NCBI RefSeq assembly: GCF_020360975.1
Contig: NW_025408669.1
Location: 1,054,001 to 1,118,000 of the forward strand
Reading direction: 5' to 3'
DNA: 64,000 nt
DNA from: Hirsutella rhossiliensis
Taxonomy: Eukaryota > Ascomycota > Sordariomycetes > Hypocreales > Ophiocordycipitaceae
Below are positions 9,965 to 22,662 of this stretch, in pieces; the first letter of the stretch is position 1, and each line of letters begins with the position of its first letter. The notes under the pieces were generated by a model. That model did not search any database and was not told the origin of the DNA. It saw nothing but the letters and a program-made list of their open reading frames with translations. The position numbers and the translations under genes were made by a program.

Positions 9965-12900
9965 TCACGTCGGCCCTCTTGTTCGGGTCCCGGTGCCTGC
10001 TTTGCGTCGTCTGGACCCTGTGTTCATCCACGACTCTTGGCTCCCGTCCTCGGCGCCCTCGTCGAGCCGCACCTGGCCCCCGACAATCACCAGCTTCACC
10101 ATGTCGCCAAAGCCAAAGGCCACCGCGTTCAGCCCGGCCTTGGCTCTCGGTCCCACCTCCGTCACCAACAGGTGCTCGGCTTGCTCCCCCTCCTTGACCA
10201 GCCGCTGCGACTCGTCTTCCTCGGGCCGCCCGCCTGCCAACGATGCTGTCCAGACCTGCCAGCCCTCGAGTGGGTCTGGCTCCGGTGTCCATCTGCCATG
10301 GCGGTTCCGAAGCCCCGACGAGCCGCTGTCCTGACACCCTCTGCTTTTCGGCGCATTGTATCGGATCCCCACGGCGCTGCCGTCGGAAACCATGTCCCAC
10401 ACACCCGGATCCGCTACGCGCTTCCGCGTCTCCCTAGCAGAGTCCCACGTGCACCAGTCGTTGTTGGGCGCCTCGCATGGCGTCTGCAAAAACATGGCGT
10501 CGCAGTCATCTCGAGGCACAAACGTCTGCAAAATGCAATCTCCAGAGCTGGCCTCGACATAGCCGAGCGTAAAGGACGTCAGACCCACCGAACCGGCCTG
10601 CGAAAGCCGGTGGCACGTATATGCACATCTCAGGGGTCGGGTGAGCATCTTTTCCGTTTCCAGTGTCTGCAGTACGAGCCCTTCTCCGGCATTGATGAGG
10701 TGGACGCGGTCGCCCGCCGCCACGACAAACAGATCCAGGGCGGGTAGGACCTCGATCACGTGTGCGCCTGGTTCCTCTCGGCCGTCAATCGCAAGACGTC
10801 TGCATCGCCATGCATCTGTGCTCCGAGACGCCATGCAGACCTCGCCTTGTCTCGATACTGCCAGAATGATAGCTTGCCGAGTCGACTCCCCGTGCTCTGC
10901 AGGCATACCGCCGTCAGCTGTGTCTCCGTGGGTGCTAGAGGGTGTCCGTTTTTCAGAGCAGCAAAGGAGGGGTGGCGCGCTTCGTTCCATACCTTTTCGG
11001 GCCAGCATGCGAGCACATGTGAGCTGCCCGGGAAAGACTGGCCCGGCCTGACGCTCAGTCGATTCGCATGCCACGATCTCAGTCAACGAGCCGTCCTGTT
11101 GCACGACAAGAGCCCTCGGCTCGTGACAAGGCGCGCTAGGGTCGAACAAGAGGGCCACTGGCCGGAGTTTGCAGCTGTCGGCCTGGACCGACGGGCCCCA
11201 TACTCTGTCTTTGAGGTTCCAGAAAGAGATCCCGGGGTGGGCGGCTCTTTTGGGCCTCGACAGCAGCGCGAGCCATTTTGACCGTTCATCAATTGCCATG
11301 GCGATGACTGGGAAAATGGTGGCTGCAGCTTCGTCGCCACTTGCAATGACATAGCTCGTTCCCATGCCGCGGATCGACCAGGCCCGGATGGTGTGATCGA
11401 GACTGACGGAGACGACAAGACCATCCGCAGACGCCGCCAACAAAATCACATCCATGCCGTGGCCCCTGGCCATGGACTTGACGGACAAGAGCGGAGAGTC
11501 GTCCAGTTCATGCTGGTCCTTGAGGTCATCGTCGCCCTCCCACAGAAGAAAGTTGGTCAGTAGGCGAAGGGCGGCAACGACAACAATGACGATGACGATG
11601 AACCGCGCCGACTCGTGTTGTATGAAATCGTACGCCGCCGGGAGTAGCGTGGGCTCTTTTCCAGGTGGCGTGCGGTCCGAGTCCTTCAAGACAAAGACGA
11701 GAGGATCGTACACGCGGGCCACGTAGCCGTACGACGAGGGCTTGATGATGTTGATGACCTCTCGAGCCGTCTCATGATCTTGCATCCGCAACCACGATGT
11801 GGGGCTCCTTGCTTGGTGGATGTCCTCGAGCGGAGACGACGTCGCACTGCCCAGAGCTTGCTCCGGATCCGCTCCCCTGTAGAATCGGAGGAGTTTTCTC
11901 AGCAAGCCCTCGTCGCCGAAAAAGTGCCACTGCGCAATAAGCACGAAACCAAACATAACAATAGTGCCGGCGATGCGGGTCGACATGGCAATCTTGCCTT
12001 GAAGGACCTGGTCCCACCACGACCGACGGTTGGCGCGCCCGTCTGGTCTACCGCGATTGCGCCGCCGCGACGCCTTGGCCAGCGCGTCGCCGAGCTCCAT
12101 CCTGCGGACATCGACACTGAGGACGGCGAGGAAAAAGGTGCTCAAGTAGAAGGAGTCGAAGACGATGGCTATGGCGGCAAAGACGCAAAACTCGGATACG
12201 CCCGGCGACACCAGGCGAGAAAGGCCGGCGAGTATCAGAACGTTCTGGAGGGTGCTTGCCAGGGCCGTGGGGGCGGTTTCGCCAAAGGCTTGGCCTATTC
12301 TGTTGTTGACGCTGTCCTCGAGGGGGGTGATGATGACGGCATTGATGAGCCTGAAAATGTGCTCGAGGCTCATGGCCAGTACGACGAGGGGGTAGGCGGC
12401 CCGTGGAATGCGCGAGAGGTCGAGTTTGAAGATGGCGCAGAGGGTGAAGCTGGACATGACAGAGAAGATGATTTGCGCCATGATGGTAACGATGAGGCCA
12501 ACCTTTGACTTGACGGCCCTGAGCTTGGACAGGCTCATGAGGAAGTAGAGGAGGGTGAGGCCGTAGGCGAGGGCGAGAGTAATCATGTCCTGCACCGAAA
12601 TGGGCCGAAACTGGAACTCGTACAGCTGGCTCGACGAGGCGCGGCCGTCGGCGGGATAGAGGCTCCACTTGTCCGCCACCTTCTGCGGGAGCTCGAGCGC
12701 TCTCTTCTCCCACTCGCGGCCGACGGGGGAGTCGCGAAGATGGAGGAGGGTGATGACGAGGGCATCGGCGGCCAAGAGGCGACGGTCCTCGAAGCGCTTG
12801 CCGCTGAAGACGATTGAATGACGGAGCGTGACATTGGCAGACGTAGACTGGTTCTTCCTGTCATTGACAGTAGACAGGATATCCTCATCAGCCAGGATGC

Positions 12901-13523
12901 GCTCACGAGAGCAGCCCCAATACAGCAGGGGCGAGTGGAAGAACCACGAGCGCGAGGTGAGTCCGTTGGCAACGTGGGCGGCGTCCCGCTGGGCCAGCGA
13001 CAGGGCGTCGGTGTGCAGGGCGGCGGGCAGCGGAGGCGCGGGACGATGGGCGCGGGCCGGGCTGAAGTTCTTTGTGATGCCGAGGAGATGGTCTTGGAGC
13101 TCGAGAGCCGAGGTGAGCAGGTCGGCGTTTAAAGCCCGCATATAGCTGGCGTGCACCCACATGGAACGCATGGTGATGTCGGGCTCGACGGCGGTGTCGT
13201 AGGGCAAGGGCTGGGCGACGGTCCAGACATGACGCGGCAGGTTGGAGGCGCCATTGATGAAGTCGCTGGTGAAGAGAAAGGGGATGGGGTAGATGAGGAT
13301 GGTGACGACGGCGGCAGTGACGAGGAGGGTGGCGACGACGTGGCAGGCAGCATAGCGGCCGTAGCGAGCAAAGACGGCGCGCAGGGGGTGCGAGGAGGGG
13401 AGGGTAGGCGCCTCCGTGGTTCTGAGGGTGAGGAGTATGGTTAGCCGGTTGCGAGCTTTCCGGGCAGGGCGACGAGCCACGGGCAGCTTACCCTCGCAGC
13501 GGATACAGGAGATACCAGATCAT
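9965..13523 (-). CDS. SREBP cleavage-activating protein (SCAP/Scp1), sterol sensor
   Basis: 1162 aa from two exons: 13492-13523 and 9965-13421, separated by a 70-bp intron (GTAAGC..CAG). The ATG at 13523 gives the family-typical start MIWYLLYPLRGTTEAPT; the long frame alone would start at a GTG inside the intron. A TM segment at residues about 35-55 is followed by a large lumenal loop. The sterol-sensing domain occupies residues about 300-450 (IFSVMSSFTLCAIFKL, then YPLVVLAMSLEHIFRLINAV). At residue 452, just after it, is MELGDAL, closely resembling the MELADL COPII-binding hexapeptide of animal SCAP. A late TM helix (about 640-660) precedes a C-terminal WD40-like half (for example VSVSLDHTIRAWSI). 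Role by family: escorts the SREBP transcription factor from ER to Golgi when sterol or oxygen is low. No SREBP gene lies in the window. Confidence 0.92.
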
Positions 13524-15624
13524 GGAGCGAATGTTCTTAGAGCAAGGCTTGCTCGGCAGACTCAGCGACGTCGCATGGCCCGGCGCCGTCGTAGAGCATG
13601 AGGACGAGGGCGGGTGGAGAGATGTGCCGGGCGTCGTCGATGGAGCATGGCATGTGCTGGCTTGTTCGGTGACCAGTTATGATGGATCCATGACATGGTG
13701 AGACTGGATGAAACTTGTGGCACCCAGCGGGCCAGCCCTAGGCCTGCTCACGCGGCCGCTCGATGATTGAGAGTGGGGAGGAGAGCGCGAGAGAGAGCGG
13801 ACGAAGCAAGGGGAAACGGGTCCCGTCGGCTTCGGCTTGGATGCTGAGAGGTTGAATCTCGATGCGGCTGATGGAAAAGCTGGACACCTTGGCACTTGGT
13901 CTCGTACCCTATACTTGACGCCGGGACATGTCAGTAAGGTAGGTAGGTACACACACCCGACGGGTCTGTCAGTGGTACCTACCTAGGTAGGTATCTACTT
14001 ATGTAAAGATACTTGCTTGCTTGGCTTGGGTGGTGGAGTACAGAGTAGTACGTACCGCCGAGCTAAGTTGATGCAAGCGGCGTCCTAGCTACCTAGGCAC
14101 CTACCTACCTAGGTACCTACCTTACGTACCGTAGGTATAATTGCCCAATGCCCAAGGCCAATAACAAGCTAAAGCAATCGGTACGTACAAGGAAGGGTAC
14201 CTATCACCACCTAGGTACAGTTACCTACTTTATGTACACTGTACTTGCTTGGGCGAAAAGGAAAGAAACCCGCTGCCTGTCAGCAAGTGCTCGGCGCGTC
14301 TTCTCGACTCGAGAGCTCCTCAGCTGTCGAGACGGATAAATCGGAGATGGCAAAGTGTCATCTCGCATGTTCTACAACAACAAAAAGGTCTATAATGTGG
14401 TTCAAAGTCTATATAGCAAGTCCGTCATTGCACTCATACAGTTATGCCACACCTGGGCAGCTGCCCGCCGCCCTTGGGCCTGGGGCCAGTCTTCTTGGCC
14501 GGCCGTCCGTTCCCCTCGCGGTATCTGGGGAGCTCGTTGAGGCAAGCTCGGAAAGCTCTCGTACTAGGTCAAGATGTCGTACCTCTGGCACGCCGTGTTT
14601 ACACCATGGGGGCTGTAGCCTTTCCAGTCCGAGTCAGAGCTGAGCAGACACGGCCGGCCCGCTCGCTCACTGAGCTGGATCCATGTTGGAGCGGGGCGCA
14701 AGCGGCTGGCGGCCGGGGTGGGCTATGCCGCCCTCGCTCCGGACTATTCATCGGACAATTCATAAAGCGCCGGCAGGGACGGCGAGTCTGATCCGGCCGA
14801 GCCGAGTTCCCACAAGCCAAGGCTCTTGCTGGCTCGGGTCCTTGTTGCTGCAGTCTCGACTCTCTCCGGGCGGAGGAGAGGAACGGATGAGGTTGTTAGT
14901 TGGCCTACGTCCGGCCCTCGCAGGTTTCATCGTGGCTCTCTCCGGCAGGACTCTCTCCGGCAGGATGGACCGCCTCTGACTATCCGTTTTCTTGGGTTAA
15001 AGTCAGTGACACTGGAGAAAGACACAATAGAGAATAGCAGTCCAGTAGAGCATCGACCCCATGGCCCTTCCAGCTTGGTCGTGGAACGAGCCAATTCGGT
15101 GCTCAATGCCGTCAACCATTGGCCGTTCAAGCGTGCCGATGCTGTGCTCCGGCAGCAGGGATTGGCACGCCGCCTCACCTGCGCCTCTTGATGCCACCCG
15201 CCATGGCACCATGGATGGAAGCAGTCGACCGAGCATCACAGCCAATGTATACCGTACTCCGTGCCGACTTCCACATACGAAAGATATTCACACTGTAGTC
15301 CAAAGCCCACCAACGGGGCAGCAATCGTCATCCAACGTTCTCCATGGCCAGCCTCTCTCCTTGGGCCCACCCGTTGAACGGTTTCTTCCGTAAGGTAGAG
15401 TCTGTATGTACTGTACATGTTGTACGACCTCTCCTCGGCCTTTCCACGTGGCCTGCACATGTCCTTGCCCTTGGCTCTTCCTCTTGGCACGCCGAAAGAG
15501 CCGCAAAGTCCCTGTTGCTTCTTCCAACTTCGCCCACTTCACAGACCTCGAGCCTCCTCAGCTGCAGCAACAGCCTTGGGAAATCGCTGCCCGTTGCTCT
15601 TTATTGCGCTCACCGTTGGCCCGG
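13524..15624. other. Divergent promoter region of SCAP and JMJD7-like genes
   Basis: About 2.1 kb with no supported gene. The segment 13935-14240 is packed with TACCTAGGTA-type palindromic units in both orientations. A sequence one base off the TACTCCGTA motif lies at about 15254. Short open frames at 14148-14980 have no recognisable motif. Confidence 0.4.
13935..14240. repeat. TACCTAGGTA-type palindromic repeat cluster
   Basis: Repeated CCTA, GGTA and CCTAGGTA units, for example gtaggtaggtac near 13939, ctacctaggtaggtat near 13980 and ctacctacctaggtacc near 14102. Seen directly. Similar but smaller clusters occur in other spacers of this window (near 9455, 30880-31020, 36530, 49730 and 58625). 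Function unknown. Confidence 0.75.
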
Positions 15625-17009
15625 ATGGCGGCCATGCAGACGACAGAGTCCGCTCTCGAGGAGCTCATCACCACGTTCAACGAGCTCAACAGCCCTTCAG
15701 TCCTGGAGCTCGACGAGGAGCCGAGCCCCCTCGAGTTCATGCGCTTCGTCGCCCGCAACTCGCCCTTTGTCGTCCGCCGAGGCGCCTCTTCCTGGAACGC
15801 CACCCAGAAGTGGGACGCCGCCTACTTGAAGGCTGCCCTGCGAGACCACTCCGTCAACGTGGCCGTCACTCCCGAGGGGTGAGTCCGGCCTCCTCTGCCC
15901 TCGTCCGTGTTCCTCGCTTTCCTAGAGATGGAGACGGGATGAGACAACATCCACGTGCGACTTCGGCCAATTACTCAAATCACAGTGGCTGATGACGACA
16001 ACCCTCAGCAATGCCGATTCGCCGACATTCTCTTCCAAGCACAACAAGACGGTGCTCGCAAAGCCTCATGAAGAGTCTCAGCCCTTCGACCAGTTCCTCA
16101 AATACGTCATCCAGCAAGAAACAGACCCGGACTTCCCCCCCGAGTCGGAAAAAAGATACGCGCAGACCCGTTCGACGCCCCCTTTCTCACCTTGACCCTG
16201 TCTGAATGTAATGCTGAGTCCTTACCGCCCATGTTGCTCGCAGAAAACGACAATCTCCGCGACGAGTATTTGACCCTCTTCCCCGATGCCCAAAAGGACA
16301 TTCCCTTTGCCCGCATAGCCCTCCAAAAGTCGCCAGATGCAATCAACCTCTGGATAGGCAACTCCTACTCCGTCACGGCAACCCACAAGGACAACTTTGA
16401 AAACATCTTTGTCCAGATTGTCGGCAGAAAGACGTTTGTCCTCTTGCCGCCCTTGTGCCATCCCTGCATGAACGAGGAGCTGCTGCCGCCGGCCACCTAC
16501 GTCCGCACAAGCGAGGGCTTTTCCCTCTGTCTCGACGACGGCAGCGAGCCCGTTCCCTTTGCCACCTGGGACCCGGATGACCCCGAGACAAACGCCACCC
16601 CTCTCTCGCCCTTGGCGAGGCCACTGCGTGTGACTCTAGAGCCTGGAGATATGCTCTACCTCCCAGCCATGTGGTGAGTACAGAACGTTTTGGGCTCTCC
16701 ATCGGAGCATGGGCCCCCGAGTCACTCCAATTTCGCATGAGCTTCGCTGTCGTTCCAATACTGACTCGGCTCGCGAAAGGTACCACAAGGTCACGCAATC
16801 TTGTCCAGCAGGCGGCGAGGGGTTCGTTGTCGCCATCAACTACTGGTCAGTCTTCCTGTCAATCACGAGGAAATCTGGCCATCCCATGGGTTACCTCGCC
16901 TCTCCACGTTGCATTATCTCACTTCCATAGGTATGACATGGAGTTTAGTGGGCCACTGTTCCCCCTTTCCACTTTCCTACGAACCCTTGGCAAAGGCATC
17001 GGCGGTTGA
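15625..17009 (+). CDS. JMJD7-like JmjC oxygenase (2-oxoglutarate/Fe(II) dependent)
   Basis: 329 aa from five exons: 15625-15878, 16009-16169, 16244-16673, 16780-16845 and 16931-17009. Phases agree at all junctions; intron 2 has an unusual GTTCGA donor. The cupin/JmjC core is clear: INLWIGNSYSVTATHKDNFENIFVQIVGRK carries the iron ligands His186 and Asp188 (H-x-D), and WYHKV in exon 4 gives the distal His284. The N-terminus (FVARNSPFVVRRG) and the ending are typical of the JMJD7 group. Human JMJD7 is a lysyl hydroxylase of translation factors DRG1/DRG2, so a protein hydroxylase role is likely; the fungal substrate is inferred only. The gene is convergent with SPB1, the stops being 84 bp apart. 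The 5' leader contains several other open frames. Older annotations of such proteins call them phospholipase A2-like or tRNA wybutosine proteins. Confidence 0.88.
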
Positions 17010-17093
17010 CAGACAAATTCATGATAATGCGCGTCCCGGCGACAAGTCAATCGTCGACGAGACATCCAAGCTCTCGTTCGATTCCGTGCTGCT

Positions 17094-19734
17094 CTACCTC
17101 TTCTTGCGTTGAGACACCCTCTTCTGAGCTCTCAGCTCCTTCTTCATCCTTGGGTCCACCATCCGGTACCGGCCCTTGACTCCCTTCGGTCGACCTTGGA
17201 TGGCCCGATTTGCGCCCTTGGCCACAACCAGCTTGGCCGGCTGCGATGGCTTCTTCCGAGCAGCCTTGCTGAGCAGCTTAGCAATGCTCTCGGCCTTGTC
17301 CTTTTCCGTCATGCCCTCGTCATTGGCGAGCATGTCCGATTTTTTCTTGAGCTTCTCGAATCTCTGGGCAGTTTTGAACTTTTTCCGGGCCTTTGCCTCC
17401 CGCACCTTCTTGATGGGTCGGGCGTTGAAAGCCCGCATCTTCTCCTTGATTGCTTGTGCAGCAGCCTTGCTGATGGGTTTCTGAGGCTTATCGTGTCTCG
17501 TCTCGTCGTCCAAGAACCATTCCGGAAGCCCGTCCCGGTCGCGGAAGGCATGCTTGTTGAATCCCTCGTCAATGGCATCCTGTGACGTCTTTTGACCAGT
17601 GGCGAGCTGGTGCGCCAGTGTCATTGCCTCTGCTGTAACGATGTCGATGTCTGGTTGATCCTTGTTAGTGCCCAACCCGGACAAAGGGGCTGAAACGTAG
17701 AATAGGGGACCGGGCAGAATAAAAGATGCCAGGGGGCAACTCACCAAACCGTCCATCTGAACGCCGTTTCGGTTCCTCTTCCCAGTCGTCCACTTCCGCA
17801 GTTTTGACAACCTCAAACTGCCCATTCTCCGAGTCTGAGTCAGCTGCAGATTGCACTTGGACAGTTGTCGACTTGACACGAGAAGCTCGCTCAGGTCCCG
17901 ACTTTGGTTTGTGCACGACATCCTTTGTCTTCCGCCCAGCCTCTACGCCCCGGACGGCTTCTGGCCCTTGAATGACGTTGGTAATATCTTTGAAGATGTC
18001 TTGGTTGAAAAAGGCTGTCGCTCGTCTGGACAGCCCATCGCCTGATGATTCCGAATTATCGAGGTCCATCAACAGGCTCGCCGAAGGCTGCTCATCGTCG
18101 TCGTCATCCGATGAGTCGTCACTCTCATCCAGCTCGCTCGATTCATCCCCCTCGGATTTTGCAGTTTCCGACAGCCCTTCCCATTCATCGTCGCCGCGCT
18201 CCTCTCTCGCCTTCTTAGCGCGATATTTTGCATCGGCTTCGGCCTTGCGCTCGCGGTAGTTGTTGTACATGGAATCAAGCTCTCGCTCTAGCCGGTCTTC
18301 CTCGTCATCACTGTCGTCATCGTCGTCTCCAGTCTGGCCGACGCCACTGTCGCGATTCTTGTCTCGGGATGATGCTGCAACCATTTTGCCGCGAGCCAGT
18401 CGCCGCATCGCCTGGCTCTTGTCGGCGGTTTTCAGCGAAAACATGGAGCCCTCGCCAAGTGGGCCTGCCTCTTCCATGCCGATGTCCATGGGCGCAACCA
18501 TGTTGAGTTGCATTCGCACGATTTCGCGCTGTTTGCGTTCATTCTCCTTGCGTTTTTCTCGCTTCTTCTTGGACTGGTCTCTGTCTCGCATCCCCTGCAG
18601 CTCTTCTTGAATCTTGAGTTCGTCGTCCATCGACTCCACTTCGGCCACTTCCTCTGCTACCTCGTCTGGCGCTGGATCCTTTGAGCCGAGACCGAAAATC
18701 TCTCTTACTCTCAGACGCCACTTCAAGAGAAGTTTAAACTCCTTGCGGCCCAGAACCTTGAGGTCTTGACAACAGGTTCGGATCTCGGGTGTCGTTTCGG
18801 GGAGTCTGTCGAGCGCAGCAAGCGCGACGTCTCCGTCAAGCGGCTGCTGAAAGGTGAGTTTGTTGGAGCTGCCGAGAATGGCGATCGGATCGGTGGTCTG
18901 AACGAATTCGCTCGCGGGGACCTCTTTGAATTGGGTGTAGTCGCCTTCCTCGTAGCCGTCTCGCTTGCGCTTCTTGGTCTCTGGGTTGAAGACTTTGGCC
19001 TCGTTGTTGGGCGTCGCGCCGGCCAGCTCCGCGAAGACAGACTTTGGGTCCAAGAAGCGAGGGTCGATTCGCTTGGGGGCCTTGAAGCCTTTGCAGACGA
19101 CGAAAATTTCGGCAGAGACGTTTCGGGAGGAGGGAGGCTTGGTGGCTTCCACCTTTGTGAAAAGTTGGTTAAGCACCCAGAGCAATGGGTTGTAGTCTTT
19201 GGAACGGAAAACCTTTGTGACAAAGGTGCCGCCCTCGACGAGGAACTCGGTGGCGAGCTTCATTGCTTGCAGGGCGAGCTCGGCCTGGTTGAAAGAGTCT
19301 TGGGTCCATGCGACACCAACGTTGGGGGCGCCATCGTGGAGGATCGTGTCGGCCTTCCACGTCTTGAGGTGCTGACGGATGGTGGCACGGCACTTTTCGG
19401 TAGTAATGTCGCTCTGGAAAGTGATGACCTTGGGGATGGGTTTGATGGGGGACAGATCAACGCCGACGATCAGGCTGTTGACGGGCATAACCTCTGCGGC
19501 TACCTGGCACCACGACTGCGTAGAGGGTTAGCCCAGACAACGGGGGAGAGACGAGGTGCAGCTTACACCAGGCGCGGCGCAAAGATCCAGCAGGACCTTG
19601 CTCTTTTCCAAGAAGCCATACTTTTTGTTCAATTGGATGAGCTTGAAGGCAGATCTGGCACGGTAGCCCTTTTCCTTTGCAAGCTTGTACCACTTGTCGA
19701 GGCGGCCCTTGCCGTGCTTCTTTTGAATCGCCAT
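17094..19734 (-). CDS. SPB1: AdoMet-dependent rRNA 2'-O-methyltransferase SPB1
   Basis: 831 aa (yeast Spb1 is about 840) from three exons: 19567-19734, 17745-19515 and 17094-17650, with introns of 51 and 94 bp. Starts [20 protein letters not shown]. The FtsJ-type domain covers residues about 1-230: [12 protein letters not shown] with the first catalytic Lys, [15 protein letters not shown] for AdoMet binding, [12 protein letters not shown], and [11 protein letters not shown] with the second Lys. A long charged middle with Asp/Glu/Ser-rich runs follows. The conserved C-terminal Spb1 domain begins at [21 protein letters not shown] in exon 3 and ends in Lys/Arg-rich RVSQRKKR. By family it methylates 25S rRNA in the nucleolus on pre-60S particles. 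It is divergent from MGM1, with a dead transposon in the shared promoter region. Confidence 0.95.
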
Positions 19735-20177
19735 GACGGCGAGCTGTGGTTGAGCAGGGAAGCAGGATGTTCGAAAACTGCATCTACCCAAAGTCTTTTG
19801 AAATTTCGTCGCTGCTGCAGGGTCGATAAAAGGGATCGGTCACGTGGAGATAGAGCGCCAAGAGTAGACAGGTGGGTCAAGTTGGTGGGGGGTTTGTTGG
19901 AGAACAATGCATGTACCAGTACTTGGGCTTCTGCCTCGTACATTGTGGGAGCGGCAAAAAAGCGACCAGCAAGTCCATTGATCCTTGGTTGGAAAATGTC
20001 GAGATGTACTTGTCCAAAGCTCCGGAAGAAGAGAACAACGTTTTCGGGAATACATGATGTCGAAAAGTCCGTACTCGGTGCCTCGACGGCCACCTTCCCC
20101 ACCCAGCCCTCAAGTTGCCAGGTACTAGTATCTTATAACTCAGTAGTGGTACTAGTACTGACTCGGGTTCGCAGCGG
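19735..20177. other. SPB1 upstream region
   Basis: 443 bp between the SPB1 ATG and the left target-site TA of the transposon. No gene seen; open frames across it are shadows. It should hold the SPB1 promoter. Confidence 0.4.
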
Positions 20178-20179
20178 TA

Positions 20180-20234
20180 AGTCAGCCCACCTAAAGTCCG
20201 GCACACCCCAACACCGGCACTCTCCACAACACCA
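20180..20234 (+). repeat. Left terminal inverted repeat of the pogo-type element
   Basis: 55 bp beginning agtcagcccacctaaag and matching the complement of 22663-22717 at 54 of 55 positions. Preceded by TA. Confidence 0.95.
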
Positions 20235-20299
20235 AGGCAGGCACATTCCAACAGTAATTAAAGCCGCATTTTAACGTTACGATAGTTAATTATAGCGTT

Positions 20300-22590
20300 T
20301 CTAGCTATTTAAGCTGCCAGCTACTATATAGAGCTTTAAAATCTACGTCTTAATTGGCTACGGCAATAGCAGCTAGCTCGAGGATGCGCTCGAGCCGCTG
20401 CCTCGTCTTAATAACTTAATTAATCCGTACGAACCGGCTATTAGGATCCTATAAAACCTTTTTCTATTTTCGAGGCTATAGACGATATAATTAATACTTA
20501 AGCTATTATATTCGAAGCTAGGTAGCTATAAGCTACTAATTTTAATTATTAAGGGCGCGGCTAACTTTACTAAAGAGTAGTCGGATTATACGGTTAACTT
20601 AACCGCGATTTTCTAGCCCTATAACGAGGCGGCGAACTTCTAATAATCGTTTAGGCGTTTTAAGGGTATTATTATTAGCTAAAGAGCTAATATTCTTCCT
20701 TTTTAATAGCGTTAATAGCGTTAACGGCTATAGTAAGACGAAGCGGCTTAATAAGGGCTTTACTATATTAATTAGCTATAAACTAGACCTATACTAACCT
20801 CCCTTAATATTCTTTTCGGTTAGGCTAGCCTACCGGGCTTTATAGTAGATATAAAGGAAGGTAGCCTTATTAATTAGCGCTATATCGTCGAAAGATATAA
20901 TTTTCTTAAGTTAATATTAGTATACGGCCTTAATAGACGAGAAAACTAAGATATTATAAGAATATACCCTTATATTCCTATTTTACTATTATAAAGAAAT
21001 AATAAGAATAGGGAGGCTCTATAGAATAAGCTAGTAAAAAGAGGTTCTATAATATAGTCTAAGGGAATAACCCTTAAAGATAAAGACCTTTACTAGATAT
21101 CTATACCTTCCTCTAGAAAAAGCGGGTTAGGATAAACCTATCCTTATAAATAAAAATATATATAAAATATATAAGTTAATTACGAGCAGAACGGATACCC
21201 TATTACCTATTTTAGCTTAGTAGTTCCGAAGATATCCGCGATACGAGAATAGGTAGGGCATAGAACGTTCCAGTTAAATCTACTACTTACGCTAGAACCT
21301 ATAGTCTTACGTTAACTATTACGCTATAATTAGACCACCTACTAAGTTAAGAAGATATACTATAGATAGAGCTTTTTAAGCACTATAGAATATGCTAGAA
21401 ATCTAACTAATTAGTCTACTAGTAGGCGAGCAATAGTCTATAAAAAACGAAGGATTTCCCTAGGAGTAGTAGATAGAATAAGTAAGTTTATAAGTATCCT
21501 TTACAACGCTATTCTTTTAATATATTATTCAGCCCCTTATATACTTATTATAAATTCCGGACGAAATCCTACCCTATACTCCTTCGACTAATCTTTCCGC
21601 TTACGTTATTGATTACCTAATTCTACGCTTATTACTTATACCTTCTTATAGATATCGAGTAATTAGAGGATATATAAGGAGTATAATAGTAAGAAAAGGA
21701 GATATATACTATTCTAAAAGCATTCGTATATAAAATTATTAGTCTAATAACTCCTATAGCCGTTAATAATAAGAAGAGTATTACCTTACTTATAGTGCTT
21801 TATTTAAGGGATAAAAACCTACTTTAGCTACTAAATAGCAATAGTATTACTTATCTAGCCCTTTAAGGAGGCAATAAAGTCTTAATCTTATAGAAAATTA
21901 AGTTTATTAGGGAACTATTAGTATTAAAGGTCTTAACCCTTAAAAATTATAAGGGGAGTTAAGGCCTAGCCTATAGTAGAGACGTATTCGACTATTATAG
22001 TAATAACGCGATCCTAGCTGCTTTTAAGAGTCTCTCGCTTCTAAGCTCCTAGTACTAGACTATTAGAGCCGAGGCCCCGAGGATGCCCGTTTCGTCTATA
22101 TTAAAGCGGGACTCGGTGGGATTGCTATATAGCCGGTAGCTTAAGTAATTAGAACTATTCCCGATACAGTATAGGCGCAGATTAACGAGTAGAATTGAGA
22201 GATCTACCTTTAATAGTACTAATCTCTAGGTTCCGGGCTAAAAAGCCCGAAATCTACTACTTCCTAAGCGGACGGGTATCGCCGCCGGCCTTAACGATAT
22301 AGCCGGTAAATTCCTTAACCTAATAATGCGTTAGAGGTAGCCTAAGGACGACCTAGGCAAGAACCTAGTCGGCAAGGTATTTTTCCTACTCTCGGCTAAG
22401 CCTCTAATATGCCTCTTTTGCCTCCTTAATAGGTAGAGCCCCTTTAAGACGTATATAGAGGGTCCCTCTTAGAATACCCTACTTTCGACTAGTATAAAGC
22501 TAAGGTATCCCGTTTTTAATAGCTTCGAGTGCTTCTTAGAGCTGGTTTTCGGTATACTTAGAAAGCCGAGCATCGCTGATATAAATAGTA
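20300..22590 (-). pseudogene. Transposase relic of the pogo/Fot1-type element
   Basis: Only the N-terminal DNA-binding region (about 22590 down to 22250, minus strand) is recognisable after translating through in-frame TAG/TAA codons. The catalytic DDE part cannot be read with confidence because mutation density rises towards the left. No reading frame longer than a few tens of codons remains. Confidence 0.75.
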
Positions 22591-22662
22591 TTTATTTTAT
22601 AATTATAGGGCAAGAGATGCACGAGAAAACGCGGTTGCAATGTAATGTATTTGACGACGCGA

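Noticed and set aside
11774..12508. 244-codon plus-strand frame inside SCAP
   Set aside because: Antisense to the sterol-sensing domain; Gly/Asp-rich shadow.
9965..13480. SCAP start at the GTG of the long open frame
   Set aside because: Position 13480 lies inside an intron with clean GTAAGC..CAG ends; the upstream exon supplies the ATG and the family's N-terminus.
19629..20102. 157-codon minus-strand frame covering the SPB1 start
   Set aside because: Different frame from SPB1, no motif; the SPB1 exon 1 signature ([16 protein letters not shown]) fixes the real frame.
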